Part shown: positions 1-6,884 of the stretch, one piece after another
How the letters are laid out: each line of letters opens with the position of its first letter
Numbering within the stretch: position 1 is the stretch's first letter
NCBI GenBank assembly: GCA_023435435.1
Contig: JAEYRW010000132.1
Location: 1 to 35,590, forward strand
Source of the DNA: Bacillota bacterium
GTDB lineage: Bacteria; Bacillota; Clostridia; Christensenellales; Aristaeellaceae
Direction: 5' to 3'
Length of the DNA stretch: 35,590 bases
Notes under the pieces: generated by a model
The model's database searches: none
What the model saw: only the letters and a program-made list of their open reading frames with translations
What the model was told of the DNA's origin: nothing
Position numbers and translations under genes: made by a program

Positions 1-95
1 CGAGTCCGACACCGACGCCGAGTCCGACACCGACGCCGAGTCCGACGCCGACGCCGAGCCCAACGCCAAAGCCGACGTCAACGCCGACGCCGAGT
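1..95 (+). repeat. In-frame Pro/Thr/Ser-coding minisatellite
   Basis: Tandem short units built from CCGACGCCGAGT and CCGACACCGACG give an imperfect 18-base period within the coding frame and encode SPTPTP repeats. The array is cut by the window edge, so its full length is unknown. A second, less regular Pro/Thr-coding stretch of the same composition spans about 625-870. Such arrays are prone to copy-number change and to assembly collapse. Confidence 0.8.
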
Positions 96-953
96 TCCGC
101 CGACGATTGGATCGCAATCGCCCGCGACGCGCTTGCGCGAACCATCGCTGACGATGCTTACATGGACCAGCTCTATGGACTTGCGCAGAACACGTATCAG
201 GGCACGGAAGGGACAAGTGCCGCGCAGAGCTCGATCTCCGACCTCTGGTCGCTTGCGACAACCGACGAACAGCGTCAGTGGGTGACCGACGCGAACAACC
301 AGATTGGCGCGAAGCATCAGCTTGCGGTGGACGATGCCTCCACAATTTCCCAGTCGGCAGGCGCCATGTACCAGTGGCAAACCGACCAGTATGTGAACGG
401 TTGGCACACGGCGGAGTACGAGTACGAAATGTGCAATTCGAGCGGCGGAAACGGTCACCTGGGAAAACTCAAGCAATATGCGCTCAATGCAAAGGCGCAG
501 GCGGACACGCACGATTCGATCGTCGCTTCGTCCGAGGACCTTTTGAGCAAGGCCGAACAGGCGGCGAAGGACGCATGGGCCATCGCGGCGGCCGTGAGAC
601 AGCGGATCATCGACGCAAACGCGACCCCGACGCCCGCGCCGACCCCGACCGCGACGCCAACCGCGACCCCGACGCCCGCGCCGCCCCCGACCGCGACGCC
701 AGCCTTGACACCCACGCCGACGCCGACCCCGGCCGCGACGCCAACCGTGACACCCACGCCGATGCCAACCGCGGCACCCACGCCCGCGCCGACCGCGGCG
801 CCTGCCGGAACTGCAACGTCCGCAATGAGCATGTCGGAAACGGCCGCGCCGACGCCTACGCCGGGCGCGACGGAAAAGGTACAGGCGGACGCTGTCCCGT
901 CGGAATCCCTGAGTCCTGAAGCGGACGATGGAACGGCACAGACGGGGGAATGA
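1..953 (+). CDS. Pro/Thr-repeat surface or secreted protein, 5' end missing
   Basis: The gene runs in from the left edge (first whole codon at base 3) and stops at TGA 951-953, leaving 316 visible residues. The visible part starts with a linker of SPTPTP units, followed by a compact, mostly helical region of about 150 residues (from SSADDWIAIARDAL to VRQRIIDAN) rich in Ala, Gln and Asp. A second Pro/Thr/Ala linker follows, with an acidic tail ending in DDGTAQTGE. There is no LPXTG sorting motif and no C-terminal membrane helix, so any anchor or signal peptide must lie upstream of the window. Low-complexity PT linkers are typical of extracellular proteins of Gram-positive bacteria. I do not recognise the helical domain. 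It lies 133 bases upstream of a signal peptidase gene on the same strand, so it could be a substrate of that peptidase; this is inference from position only. Confidence 0.75.
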   Translation, partial: SPTPTPSPTPTPSPTPTPSPTPKPTSTPTPSSADDWIAIARDALARTIADDAYMDQLYGLAQNTYQGTEGTSAAQSSISDLWSLATTDEQRQWVTDANNQIGAKHQLAVDDASTISQSAGAMYQWQTDQYVNGWHTAEYEYEMCNSSGGNGHLGKLKQYALNAKAQADTHDSIVASSEDLLSKAEQAAKDAWAIAAAVRQRIIDANATPTPAPTPTATPTATPTPAPPPTATPALTPTPTPTPAATPTVTPTPMPTAAPTPAPTAAPAGTATSAMSMSETAAPTPTPGATEKVQADAVPSESLSPEADDGTAQTGE

Positions 954-1086
954 TCCAAATCACCTCCCGCCGGCGTATCACTGGGGCGCTTGCGTGCCAC
1001 GCGCCCCGGTTCCTGCAGGATAATGAAGCGAACGGTTTCGCCCGTTCCGCACGCAAATGCTACGCACCACCGGAGGTGACCGCACA

Positions 1087-1671
1087 ATGAAGAGGGAGCA
1101 GCACGCCTGGCTCGTCGAGCGCGCGCCCGGAACGGATCGGGAGCGCCTTCTCGCGCTCCGGGAGGAGACGCTCGCCCATCGCCGGCCGGGCACCGCGCGC
1201 GAGCTCGCCCGCAAAAAGCGCGCGGCGCGCACGCCCATGCAACAGATCGCCCACATCGGCTTCAACGCCGTATTCTGGGTTCTTGCCGCGGGATTGATCG
1301 CCATCATGTTTACGGCGTTCCAGTCCAAGCGCGAGGGAAATATCCCCGTCGTGTTCGGGTTCAGCGTCTTCCGGGTCCAGACGGGCTCGATGGTCCCGAC
1401 CTTGCCCATCGGCAGTTTCGTTGTCGTGCGCGTGCCCGCCGATCCCGCCGCCCTCCCCGAGGGGACCATCACGACATTTTACCGCACGGACGGGGTGGTC
1501 GTGACCCACAGGATCATCGAAGTGCTGACCGCCGAGGACGGCACCGTGGAATACCGGACAAAGGGCGACAATCCGGCAAACTCGCCGGACACGGAATACC
1601 TGACGCCGGATCGCGTGATCGGCACGGTTCTTTTCAAGGTGACGCTGCCAAGCATCTGGGGGGGAGACTGA
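1087..1671 (+). CDS. Signal peptidase I, ER/SipW type (S26B-like)
   Basis: A 194-residue membrane protease predicted to remove signal peptides from exported proteins at the outer face of the membrane. A basic cytosolic N-terminus of about 50 residues is followed by one membrane helix (about 57-78). The nucleophile motif is TGSMVP with Ser101. The SipW/ER-type general base appears as VTHRI with His141 instead of the Lys of classical bacterial LepB, and TKGDN follows with Asp161; this is the expected Ser/His/Asp set. The start at 1087 was chosen because GGAGGTGA ends about 8 bases before it; an upstream in-frame ATG at 1057 has no such site. The chain ends right after the VIGTVLFKVTLPS box, so the C-terminal membrane helix usual in SipW proteins is absent. 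It is the first gene of a tight unit: the next gene starts 2 bases after the stop. SipW enzymes in Bacillus process biofilm proteins such as TasA; the substrate here is unknown. Confidence 0.88.
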   Translation: MKREQHAWLVERAPGTDRERLLALREETLAHRRPGTARELARKKRAARTPMQQIAHIGFNAVFWVLAAGLIAIMFTAFQSKREGNIPVVFGFSVFRVQTGSMVPTLPIGSFVVVRVPADPAALPEGTITTFYRTDGVVVTHRIIEVLTAEDGTVEYRTKGDNPANSPDTEYLTPDRVIGTVLFKVTLPSIWGGD

Positions 1672-1672
1672 C

Positions 1673-2668
1673 ATGCAGAAGCTGCCGCGCGGCTTTGTCA
1701 TCGATTCATCGCATATCGCAAACCTTTCGGACATCACAAGCATGGAATGCTACGCGAACGCCGAAGGCGCCGTCGCGCGCCGAGTGCTGGACGGCATCTC
1801 CTTTACCGTCGCCGGCGCGGAGCGCTTCGCCATCCTGGGCGACGAGAAATTCGACCTGCGGCTCCTCACGGAGATCATCGGCAACATCAAGCCCTACGAA
1901 TCCGGCCAGTGCTCGCTCATCGGACTGGGCATGATGCGCGAGAAGCAGCGGATTCTTCAGCATGTCTTTTATGTCAACGACCAGCGGCGCATGTATCCTC
2001 ACATGCAGGGGCTTTCGTACCTCATGTTTGCCGCGCGCCGCATCCATAAAAACCCGGTCGACCGCCAGATTCTGTGGCTTGACCGGCTCATGGAATTCGG
2101 TCTCGACCAGCTTTGCTTCCGGTACATCCGCAACATGGCGACCGCCGAGCGGGTGCTGATTCACACGCTGCTCGCCCTCGACATCGCCGCGCCGCTGCTG
2201 CTCTTCGATCTCTCGCACATAACCGTTCCGCCGGAACTGACGGACGCCTACGCCCGGCTGTTCGCGCGGCTCACGGATGAGGAAGGGAAGACCATCGTGT
2301 TTTCTACGACGGATTGCGCCTTTGCGGACAGGTGTGCCACCCACGCGGCGCTCCTCATCGGGGGCAAGGTGCGGGAAGCGCACACGGGCGCGCTGGAGAC
2401 GCTCTACGAAACCCTGGATAAGAGGCTCTATACGTTTGTGACGGCGGACGCCGCGGCGGCCCGCGGGGCCATCGAGGGCGCGTTTCCCACCCTGCGCGCG
2501 GAGATGGACGGCGGCATGCTCTCCGTCTACGGCGAAAGCGCGGGGGCGGCGGAGCCGTCGCAGATTTGCCGCGCGCTCGAGGCGGCTGGGATCGGCGTGA
2601 AAAGCTTTACCCGCAGCGCGCCGTCCCTTGCCGAAGTCATGCGGGCCGCCGTGAAGGAGGTGACGTAA
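1673..2668 (+). CDS. ABC-transporter ATPase-like protein with all catalytic motifs degraded
   Basis: A 331-residue cytosolic protein with the overall order of an ABC ATP-binding subunit. VLDGISFTV precedes the position of Walker A, which here reads GDEKFDLR from Gly56 and lacks the GxxGxGK[ST] loop. A Q-loop-like stretch (VFYVNDQRRMYPHMQGLSYL) follows. The signature position reads NMATAERVLIHTLLAL instead of LSGGQ. Walker B reads LLLFDLSH with Asp179 kept but Leu180 where the catalytic Glu should be. The H-loop reads STTD with Thr213 instead of His. About 100 C-terminal residues form an accessory domain as in many importer or exporter ATPases. ATP hydrolysis therefore looks unlikely, and a structural or regulatory role with the next gene's membrane protein is the natural inference. 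The Shine-Dalgarno site lies in the end of the peptidase gene, and the stop overlaps the next start by one base (TAATG). Confidence 0.75.
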   Translation: MQKLPRGFVIDSSHIANLSDITSMECYANAEGAVARRVLDGISFTVAGAERFAILGDEKFDLRLLTEIIGNIKPYESGQCSLIGLGMMREKQRILQHVFYVNDQRRMYPHMQGLSYLMFAARRIHKNPVDRQILWLDRLMEFGLDQLCFRYIRNMATAERVLIHTLLALDIAAPLLLFDLSHITVPPELTDAYARLFARLTDEEGKTIVFSTTDCAFADRCATHAALLIGGKVREAHTGALETLYETLDKRLYTFVTADAAAARGAIEGAFPTLRAEMDGGMLSVYGESAGAAEPSQICRALEAAGIGVKSFTRSAPSLAEVMRAAVKEVT

Positions 2669-4134
2669 TGCTTTACAGGACGGGACTTCTCAAAAAAGAA
2701 TGGAGCTACGCGTACTACGAAAACCCATCCAGTCTCAAGACGTCGCTGGCGCTGGGGATTTTTCAGGGCATGTTCGCGTTCGCGGTGTTTTTTGTGCTCC
2801 AGACGCTCAGGCAGTCCGTGCTCTCGGACAGCACACCCTACTTCATGCAGACGAGCTATTTTTCAACGACGCTCATCTACCTGTTCGTATCGTTCCTCTC
2901 CATGGGCGCCTATTTCATCGCCAAGCTCACCGATATTTCCTATGCGGAGGTGTACGACAACCGCTGGTACACGATGGTGCACCTGGGCTATTCCGTGGAG
3001 GCGATGGTGTTCGCGAAATACGTCGCACAATTTCTGCACGCGCTCTTCGTGTTCGCGGTGGGGTTTGCGGCCACGCTCGCGCTCAGCTCGTTTCTGAAGG
3101 CGCCGTTCATTCCGGGCTACCTCATCACCCAGTTCATCGTGGGCGTCGTCAACATCTCGACGCTTCTCACCTTCGCGATGACCGTTTCCCTCGCCGTGCG
3201 CGATCCCTACAACGCGCGCTATGTTCTGGGGTTTGCGCTGCTGGCGGTGGCGCTGCTCCAGTGGCCGACGGGATACTTCGGCTTCATCAGCGACCGGGAG
3301 GCCATGCGCACAACGTCGAACCTTTTCGCGCTTTCCCACGGCGGCGCCTATCTGATGACGCTGGTCTTCATTCATGCGCTCTGCATCGTTTTCTGTCTTT
3401 GGCGGGGGACGTTCGTGGCGCGGCTGTTCAACCCGCCCATCGTCTACACCGCGCCGCAAATCGACCCGAAGTGGGGCGAGAACGCGCGCATCGTCGTGAA
3501 AACGGACTCGAAGAACCGGCAAATTCTCAGGAGCGCAAAGCTGCTCGAGAAGGCCTACGTTCCGGCGAAGCATTCCTCGGCGCTTTCGGTCATCATGACG
3601 GCAGTGCTCATGGTGGCCGTGTTCTTCATGCTGCTGGTCAACGGCATGATTCTCGCCTTCAACTACGCGTCTCCCGTGCGGGAGACATCCGTGATGGGCT
3701 TTATTCCCTACATCTTCCAGTCCTCGACCATGGATCCCGCCATCAAGTTCAACGACATCGCGTTTTTTGAAAAGATCGACCAGTATGTGCAGATCGATGC
3801 GGGCGACGTGGTTCTGTATAAGGATGACATGGGCGATGTGCAGGTGCGCCGCGTGAACGCCGTCAACACCGACGAGGAGACGGGGGACGTGATCCTCGAC
3901 CTCGACATCGACAATTATCCGGCGGACGCCATTCCGGATGTCATGAAGACGACGGCCGCCAAGGATGCCGTCTATGGCAGGCTCGTGGGCGTAAACCGCA
4001 GTCTGGGCGCGGTGGTGCTGTTCGCCAATACCGTCGTCGGGCGCATGCTTTTTCTCATCGTCCCGACCATCCTCATCTTTTACTCGAGCCAGATCAAGCG
4101 GTTCTTTGACAGGCTGGGCCGGGGGAACCGTTAG
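2668..4134 (+). CDS. ABC-type membrane permease fused to an inactive SipW-like signal peptidase domain
   Basis: A 488-residue polytopic membrane protein. About six hydrophobic segments lie in residues 20-275, then a cytosolic stretch of about 45 residues, a helix at about 318-345, an extracellular region, and a last helix at about 455-478. The segment from Ser352 reads like the S26B peptidase fold: SSTMDPAI aligns with TGSMVPTL, AGDVVLYKDD with the family's GDVV strand, QVRRV with THRI, DIDNYPAD with GDNPANSPD, and VYGRLVGVNRSLGAV with the closing GKV..IP.LG box. The nucleophile Ser is replaced by Thr354 and the His by Arg394; Asp415 is retained. The domain should thus be non-proteolytic. The start overlaps the previous stop by one base, with AAGGAGGTG just upstream. 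The fusion was inferred by comparing motifs with the neighbouring peptidase and needs a profile search. What it moves or binds is unknown. Confidence 0.7.
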   Translation: MLYRTGLLKKEWSYAYYENPSSLKTSLALGIFQGMFAFAVFFVLQTLRQSVLSDSTPYFMQTSYFSTTLIYLFVSFLSMGAYFIAKLTDISYAEVYDNRWYTMVHLGYSVEAMVFAKYVAQFLHALFVFAVGFAATLALSSFLKAPFIPGYLITQFIVGVVNISTLLTFAMTVSLAVRDPYNARYVLGFALLAVALLQWPTGYFGFISDREAMRTTSNLFALSHGGAYLMTLVFIHALCIVFCLWRGTFVARLFNPPIVYTAPQIDPKWGENARIVVKTDSKNRQILRSAKLLEKAYVPAKHSSALSVIMTAVLMVAVFFMLLVNGMILAFNYASPVRETSVMGFIPYIFQSSTMDPAIKFNDIAFFEKIDQYVQIDAGDVVLYKDDMGDVQVRRVNAVNTDEETGDVILDLDIDNYPADAIPDVMKTTAAKDAVYGRLVGVNRSLGAVVLFANTVVGRMLFLIVPTILIFYSSQIKRFFDRLGRGNR

Positions 4135-4280
4135 CAGAAAAGGCCGCGCTCATCCTGCGCGCGGACAGCCGCGCTTCCGCCCCTGCGCGCAGAATAGCTG
4201 ACGTGCGCCGCCGTACCGTCGAAATCCTCACAAAAGAGCTTCTCGCGGCGTGCGCACGCGCCATGGGGAATTCCGGATAC

Positions 4281-4317
4281 AAAAAGCCACCGGGGCGAAC
4301 GCTCCGGCGGCTTTTTT
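4281..4317. terminator. Bidirectional intrinsic terminator between convergent genes
   Basis: AAAAGCCACCGG and CCGGCGGCTTTT form a 12-pair stem around a short loop, with one A/C mismatch on the plus strand that becomes a G-U pair on the minus strand. T runs lie on both sides. It sits between the plus-strand permease unit and the minus-strand DUF4430-like gene and can serve both. Confidence 0.75.
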
Positions 4318-4330
4318 CATGCTTGCGCGA

Positions 4331-4792
4331 TTACGGGACTTCCACGTAGCCCAGATTGTAGTCCCCGTAGATGAACTCCAGCACGTCCCCGTCCTTCACT
4401 TCCTGGGTGCCGATGCCCAGCTGCGCAGCTTCGCCGTTGATGTAGTACATCCAGAAATTGGGGTTTTCGCTGGCCAGATCCGCGACGGCGTTGACAAACA
4501 TGTTCTCCGGCTTGTCCTCGTCCATGATGTCCAGGGCGATGCCCGCCGCGTCTGCGCCCGCCCGGAGCGCCATGTACGCCGTGGGGACATCCGCCACCAC
4601 GATCACCATGCCGTCCAGCAGCTTCTCGCCTTCAGTGGTCACGAGGCGCAGCCGCACCTCCGCTTGGGGGATCTGCGTGCCATTGTAGACGGCGATCAGG
4701 GCGGGGGTGGATGCCTCCGCGCCTTCGGCCAGACCGGATGCCGCGAACAGAAGCAGCAGAGACAATGCCAACGCGACGATTCTCTTGTTCAT
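4331..4792 (-). CDS. Secreted DUF4430-like protein
   Basis: A 153-residue protein with a clear signal peptide (MNKRIVALALSLLLLFAASG, cut probably after an Ala near residue 27). The C-terminal half carries the DUF4430 pattern: NFWMYYINGEAAQLGIGTQ followed by VKDGDVLEFIYGDY. DUF4430 is related to the cobalamin-binding C-terminal domain of transcobalamin and is common in secreted proteins of Gram-positive anaerobes; ligand binding is not shown by this sequence. The start at 4792 is preceded by AAAGGAGGAAGAAAA; an upstream in-frame start at 4954 would bury the signal peptide. The gene lies 62 bases after the PHP-family gene on the same strand and is probably co-transcribed with it. Confidence 0.75.
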   Translation of the reverse strand: MNKRIVALALSLLLLFAASGLAEGAEASTPALIAVYNGTQIPQAEVRLRLVTTEGEKLLDGMVIVVADVPTAYMALRAGADAAGIALDIMDEDKPENMFVNAVADLASENPNFWMYYINGEAAQLGIGTQEVKDGDVLEFIYGDYNLGYVEVP

Positions 4793-4854
4793 TTTTCTTC
4801 CTCCTTTTATTCCGTTTCCGGGTATTTCATCGCACGCGGGGTGCGCGGAAACCG

Positions 4855-6174
4855 TTATTCCGCCGCGAACACAGGGTTGGTGAACGCATAGTCCCCATGC
4901 TCCCCGCGCACTTCCAGAATGACGAAGTCGCCGCCGTTGAGCGTCATCGCGCATTCGGTCTCATACACGTATCCCGTAATGTCCACCCACGGCGCGTCTT
5001 CGCCGTTGACGCGCAGCCGGTAGGCCGTGAGGGGGCGGTTGGATTTGATAAGGACCGAGGCCGTGCGCACCCCGGACAACACCGTCTCGCCGGGAATTGC
5101 CCCGTCCACGCTGAAAAAAACCAAAGGGTTATTGGTGACGAAGCTGTTCCCATCCTTGAGCGCGGCAAGGATTCCGGCGGGGCTCCGCTCCGCCGCCAGC
5201 ACATATGTGCGGGGTGCGCCGCTGTACATGGACTCGTAGAAAAACTTCTCGTCTTCCGTCTGGGTGTCGCCCCGGGCGAACATGAGGTTTCCGGAAACGT
5301 CGTGGTTGTCCGAGCCGCCCGTGGCCGGGAGGTAGAGTCCGTCCCGGATCATGGAGAGCCAGCGCTCCATGGTCATCCGGTTGGGACTTTCGTCTGCGTA
5401 AGGAGGAAGGCTCTTTCCATTCCAGACCTCCATCAGGTCGAACCGCGCTGCCAGGCTCCAATCCAGGAACCCGAACCCGCCCTCGTTCCGGTCGGGGTGA
5501 TTGATCTGCAAAAGAGCCTCGCCATCCTGCCGGACATCTGAAATGATCCGCGCGACGTCCGCCTCGCCGCCGTCCGTGTCCGGGTCTACCCATCGGGTGA
5601 AGTTAATGGCGTTGAAGTGTCCCCGGTCGGTGGTGATCTCGATTCCCGGCAGCCCGATGAAGTTGTCCGCGCCGCCAAACACGAATTCGTCGTCCGCGCG
5701 CACGTCGTTGTGGTCGGTGACGACGCCGAAATTCAGTCCCACGGAGAGATCGGACAGATAAACTTCAAAGGGGCTGTTGGTGCCGTCGAAGCTGTAGATG
5801 GTATGCTGGTGAAGATCCCCCGCCAGCCAATCCGTTTCGTAGATTTGTGCGAGCACGACATTGTCAAGGTAAATTTGATTCCGGTCTGGGATTGGAAGGG
5901 AGAGGACCTTGCGCTCATACAACGGGCCTTTGGAGAGTTCCACTTCATACGTGCCCAAGGGGAGCTGCGTCTTGAATCGGCCGAACAGGTCGGTATTGAG
6001 CCGGATGAGGACGTCATCCGACGTAAAGATGAGCTGACTCACGAGAGGCGCGCCTTCCGCGTCCACCACCTGCCCGGAAACGGTAGCCTTTTTGACGGTT
6101 TCCTGTGCGGCCGCGCCGACCTGAAAAAAAAGACAGACAATGAGCAGCAAAGCCGCCCCGCGTACGCCCTTCAT
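4855..6174 (-). CDS. Secreted PHP-domain metallohydrolase (CehA/McbA-like)
   Basis: A 439-residue exported protein. A signal peptide (MKGVRGAALLLIVCLFF..., ending near AAAQ) is followed by a beta-sandwich segment resembling the carboxypeptidase regulatory domain (ATVSGQVVDAEGAPL to LPLGTYEVELSKG). A PHP domain comes next: DLHQHTIYSFDG, GVVTDHNDV, GIEITTDRGHFN, LQINHPD and GGSDNHD supply the His/Asp metal ligands of this phosphoesterase-like superfamily. A C-terminal beta region (TASVLIKSNRPL...) follows. CehA-type members hydrolyse phosphoester or carbamate-type bonds; the substrate here is unknown. The start at 6174 was chosen for GGAGGGATACT directly upstream; a start seven codons earlier lacks a site. 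A 17-spaced promoter lies at 6204-6232. Confidence 0.82.
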   Translation of the reverse strand: MKGVRGAALLLIVCLFFQVGAAAQETVKKATVSGQVVDAEGAPLVSQLIFTSDDVLIRLNTDLFGRFKTQLPLGTYEVELSKGPLYERKVLSLPIPDRNQIYLDNVVLAQIYETDWLAGDLHQHTIYSFDGTNSPFEVYLSDLSVGLNFGVVTDHNDVRADDEFVFGGADNFIGLPGIEITTDRGHFNAINFTRWVDPDTDGGEADVARIISDVRQDGEALLQINHPDRNEGGFGFLDWSLAARFDLMEVWNGKSLPPYADESPNRMTMERWLSMIRDGLYLPATGGSDNHDVSGNLMFARGDTQTEDEKFFYESMYSGAPRTYVLAAERSPAGILAALKDGNSFVTNNPLVFFSVDGAIPGETVLSGVRTASVLIKSNRPLTAYRLRVNGEDAPWVDITGYVYETECAMTLNGGDFVILEVRGEHGDYAFTNPVFAAE

Positions 6175-6203
6175 AGTATCCCTCCATGTTTGCAATCACA
6201 GTA

Positions 6204-6232
6204 AACATACTACGCACAGGGGGCGGAGGCAA
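6204..6232 (-). promoter_or_regulatory. Sigma-A-type promoter for the PHP/DUF4430 pair
   Basis: On the minus strand TTGCCT (6232-6227) and TATGTT (6209-6204) are separated by 17 bases. The predicted start lies about 24 bases before the ATG at 6174 and leaves room for the GGAGG site. Confidence 0.55.
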
Positions 6233-6273
6233 GAAAGCCGCGGTAAAATCCGAATCAAATCGAGACGCGCGCC

Positions 6274-6303
6274 AAAAACAGAAAGGCGCGGTTCCACCGC
6301 GCC
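6274..6303 (-). terminator. Intrinsic terminator of the rubredoxin gene
   Basis: On the minus strand GGCGCGG and CCGCGCC (6303-6285) form a perfect 7-pair stem with a 5-base loop. It is followed by TTTCTGTTTTTGG. It lies about 28 bases after the rubredoxin stop. Confidence 0.7.
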
Positions 6304-6331
6304 CTTCCCGATGAATCCGGCGGGAGAACGT

Positions 6332-6490
6332 TCAGCCCTCCGCCTCGAAGTCCTCCTTGCCTGCGCCGCACAGCGGGCAGACCCAATCCTCGGGGACGTC
6401 TTCCCACTTGGTGCCGGCCGCGACGCCATTGTCCGGATCGCCCTCGGCCTCGTCGTAAATATATCCGCAGACAGTGCAAACGTACTTCAT
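6332..6490 (-). CDS. Rubredoxin
   Basis: A complete 52-residue rubredoxin, the usual family length, carrying one Fe(Cys)4 centre. The two knuckles are CTVCGYIYD near the N-terminus and CPLCGAGKEDF near the C-terminus, with the conserved WEDVPEDWVCP segment between. It is a small cytosolic electron carrier that in anaerobes feeds reductases acting on oxygen, superoxide or peroxide. GGAGGATGAATCG precedes the start. Its own promoter-like TATAAT and terminator suggest a single-gene transcript, although it lies downstream of the rubrerythrin genes on the same strand. Confidence 0.95.
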   Translation of the reverse strand: MKYVCTVCGYIYDEAEGDPDNGVAAGTKWEDVPEDWVCPLCGAGKEDFEAEG

Positions 6491-6543
6491 CGATTCATCC
6501 TCCATTTATTTTCTGATGGCTCCCGTGAGAGAGCACTGGCATT

Positions 6544-6572
6544 ATTATACATCATTTGTGATAAAAAGAAAC
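6544..6572 (-). promoter_or_regulatory. Promoter of the rubredoxin gene
   Basis: A perfect minus-strand TATAAT (6549-6544) lies about 54 bases before the ATG. The -35 position at 17 bases (GTTTCT) is poor, so only the -10 element is well supported. Confidence 0.45.
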
Positions 6573-6884
6573 CGCTTCGCGCAATTTTTCCGAAACGCGG
6601 GAAGGAGCCGGGAGCCCGGCCCTCACGCGCTCCCACCGCATGCCGGGGGGGGCGATGTGTGGTTACGCCCACCCACTCCTTGCGCCCCGATCCCGTCATG
6701 CGGACCCTGCCGACAGGACGGAACGCTTCGTTTCGTGCCCCTGCGGCGGACTTCCCCCAAAAAGCTCGGCAACGCGGGGTCTGGGGTCCAGCGCCGCCGA
6801 CGGACAATGAAAAAACTGACGCACAGACAGTCCGGGATTTCAAAGGGCAGCGCTTTGGCGGCGTCCCCGGCGTCTCCCTCGTCC
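6573..6884. other. Long non-coding GC-rich stretch
   Basis: About 310 bases between the rubredoxin promoter and the rubrerythrin stop hold no convincing gene. The open frames across it lack ribosome binding sites and are antisense extensions of neighbours. It contains short self-complementary pieces (CCGGGAGCCCGG near 6609) and homopolymers (an eight-base G run near 6647, AAAAA near 6760). It does not look like a simple terminator and could be an interspersed repeat. Confidence 0.4.

Noticed and set aside
455..1087. Long minus-strand open frames opposite the Pro/Thr protein
   Set aside because: They are the antisense reading of a repetitive coding array (Val/Gly/Ala-rich), with no ribosome site.
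4135..4280. A plus-strand protein-like frame (AEKAALILRADSRASAPARR...) after the permease stop
   Set aside because: No start codon or ribosome site, and it runs into the terminator; at most the trace of an old longer reading frame.
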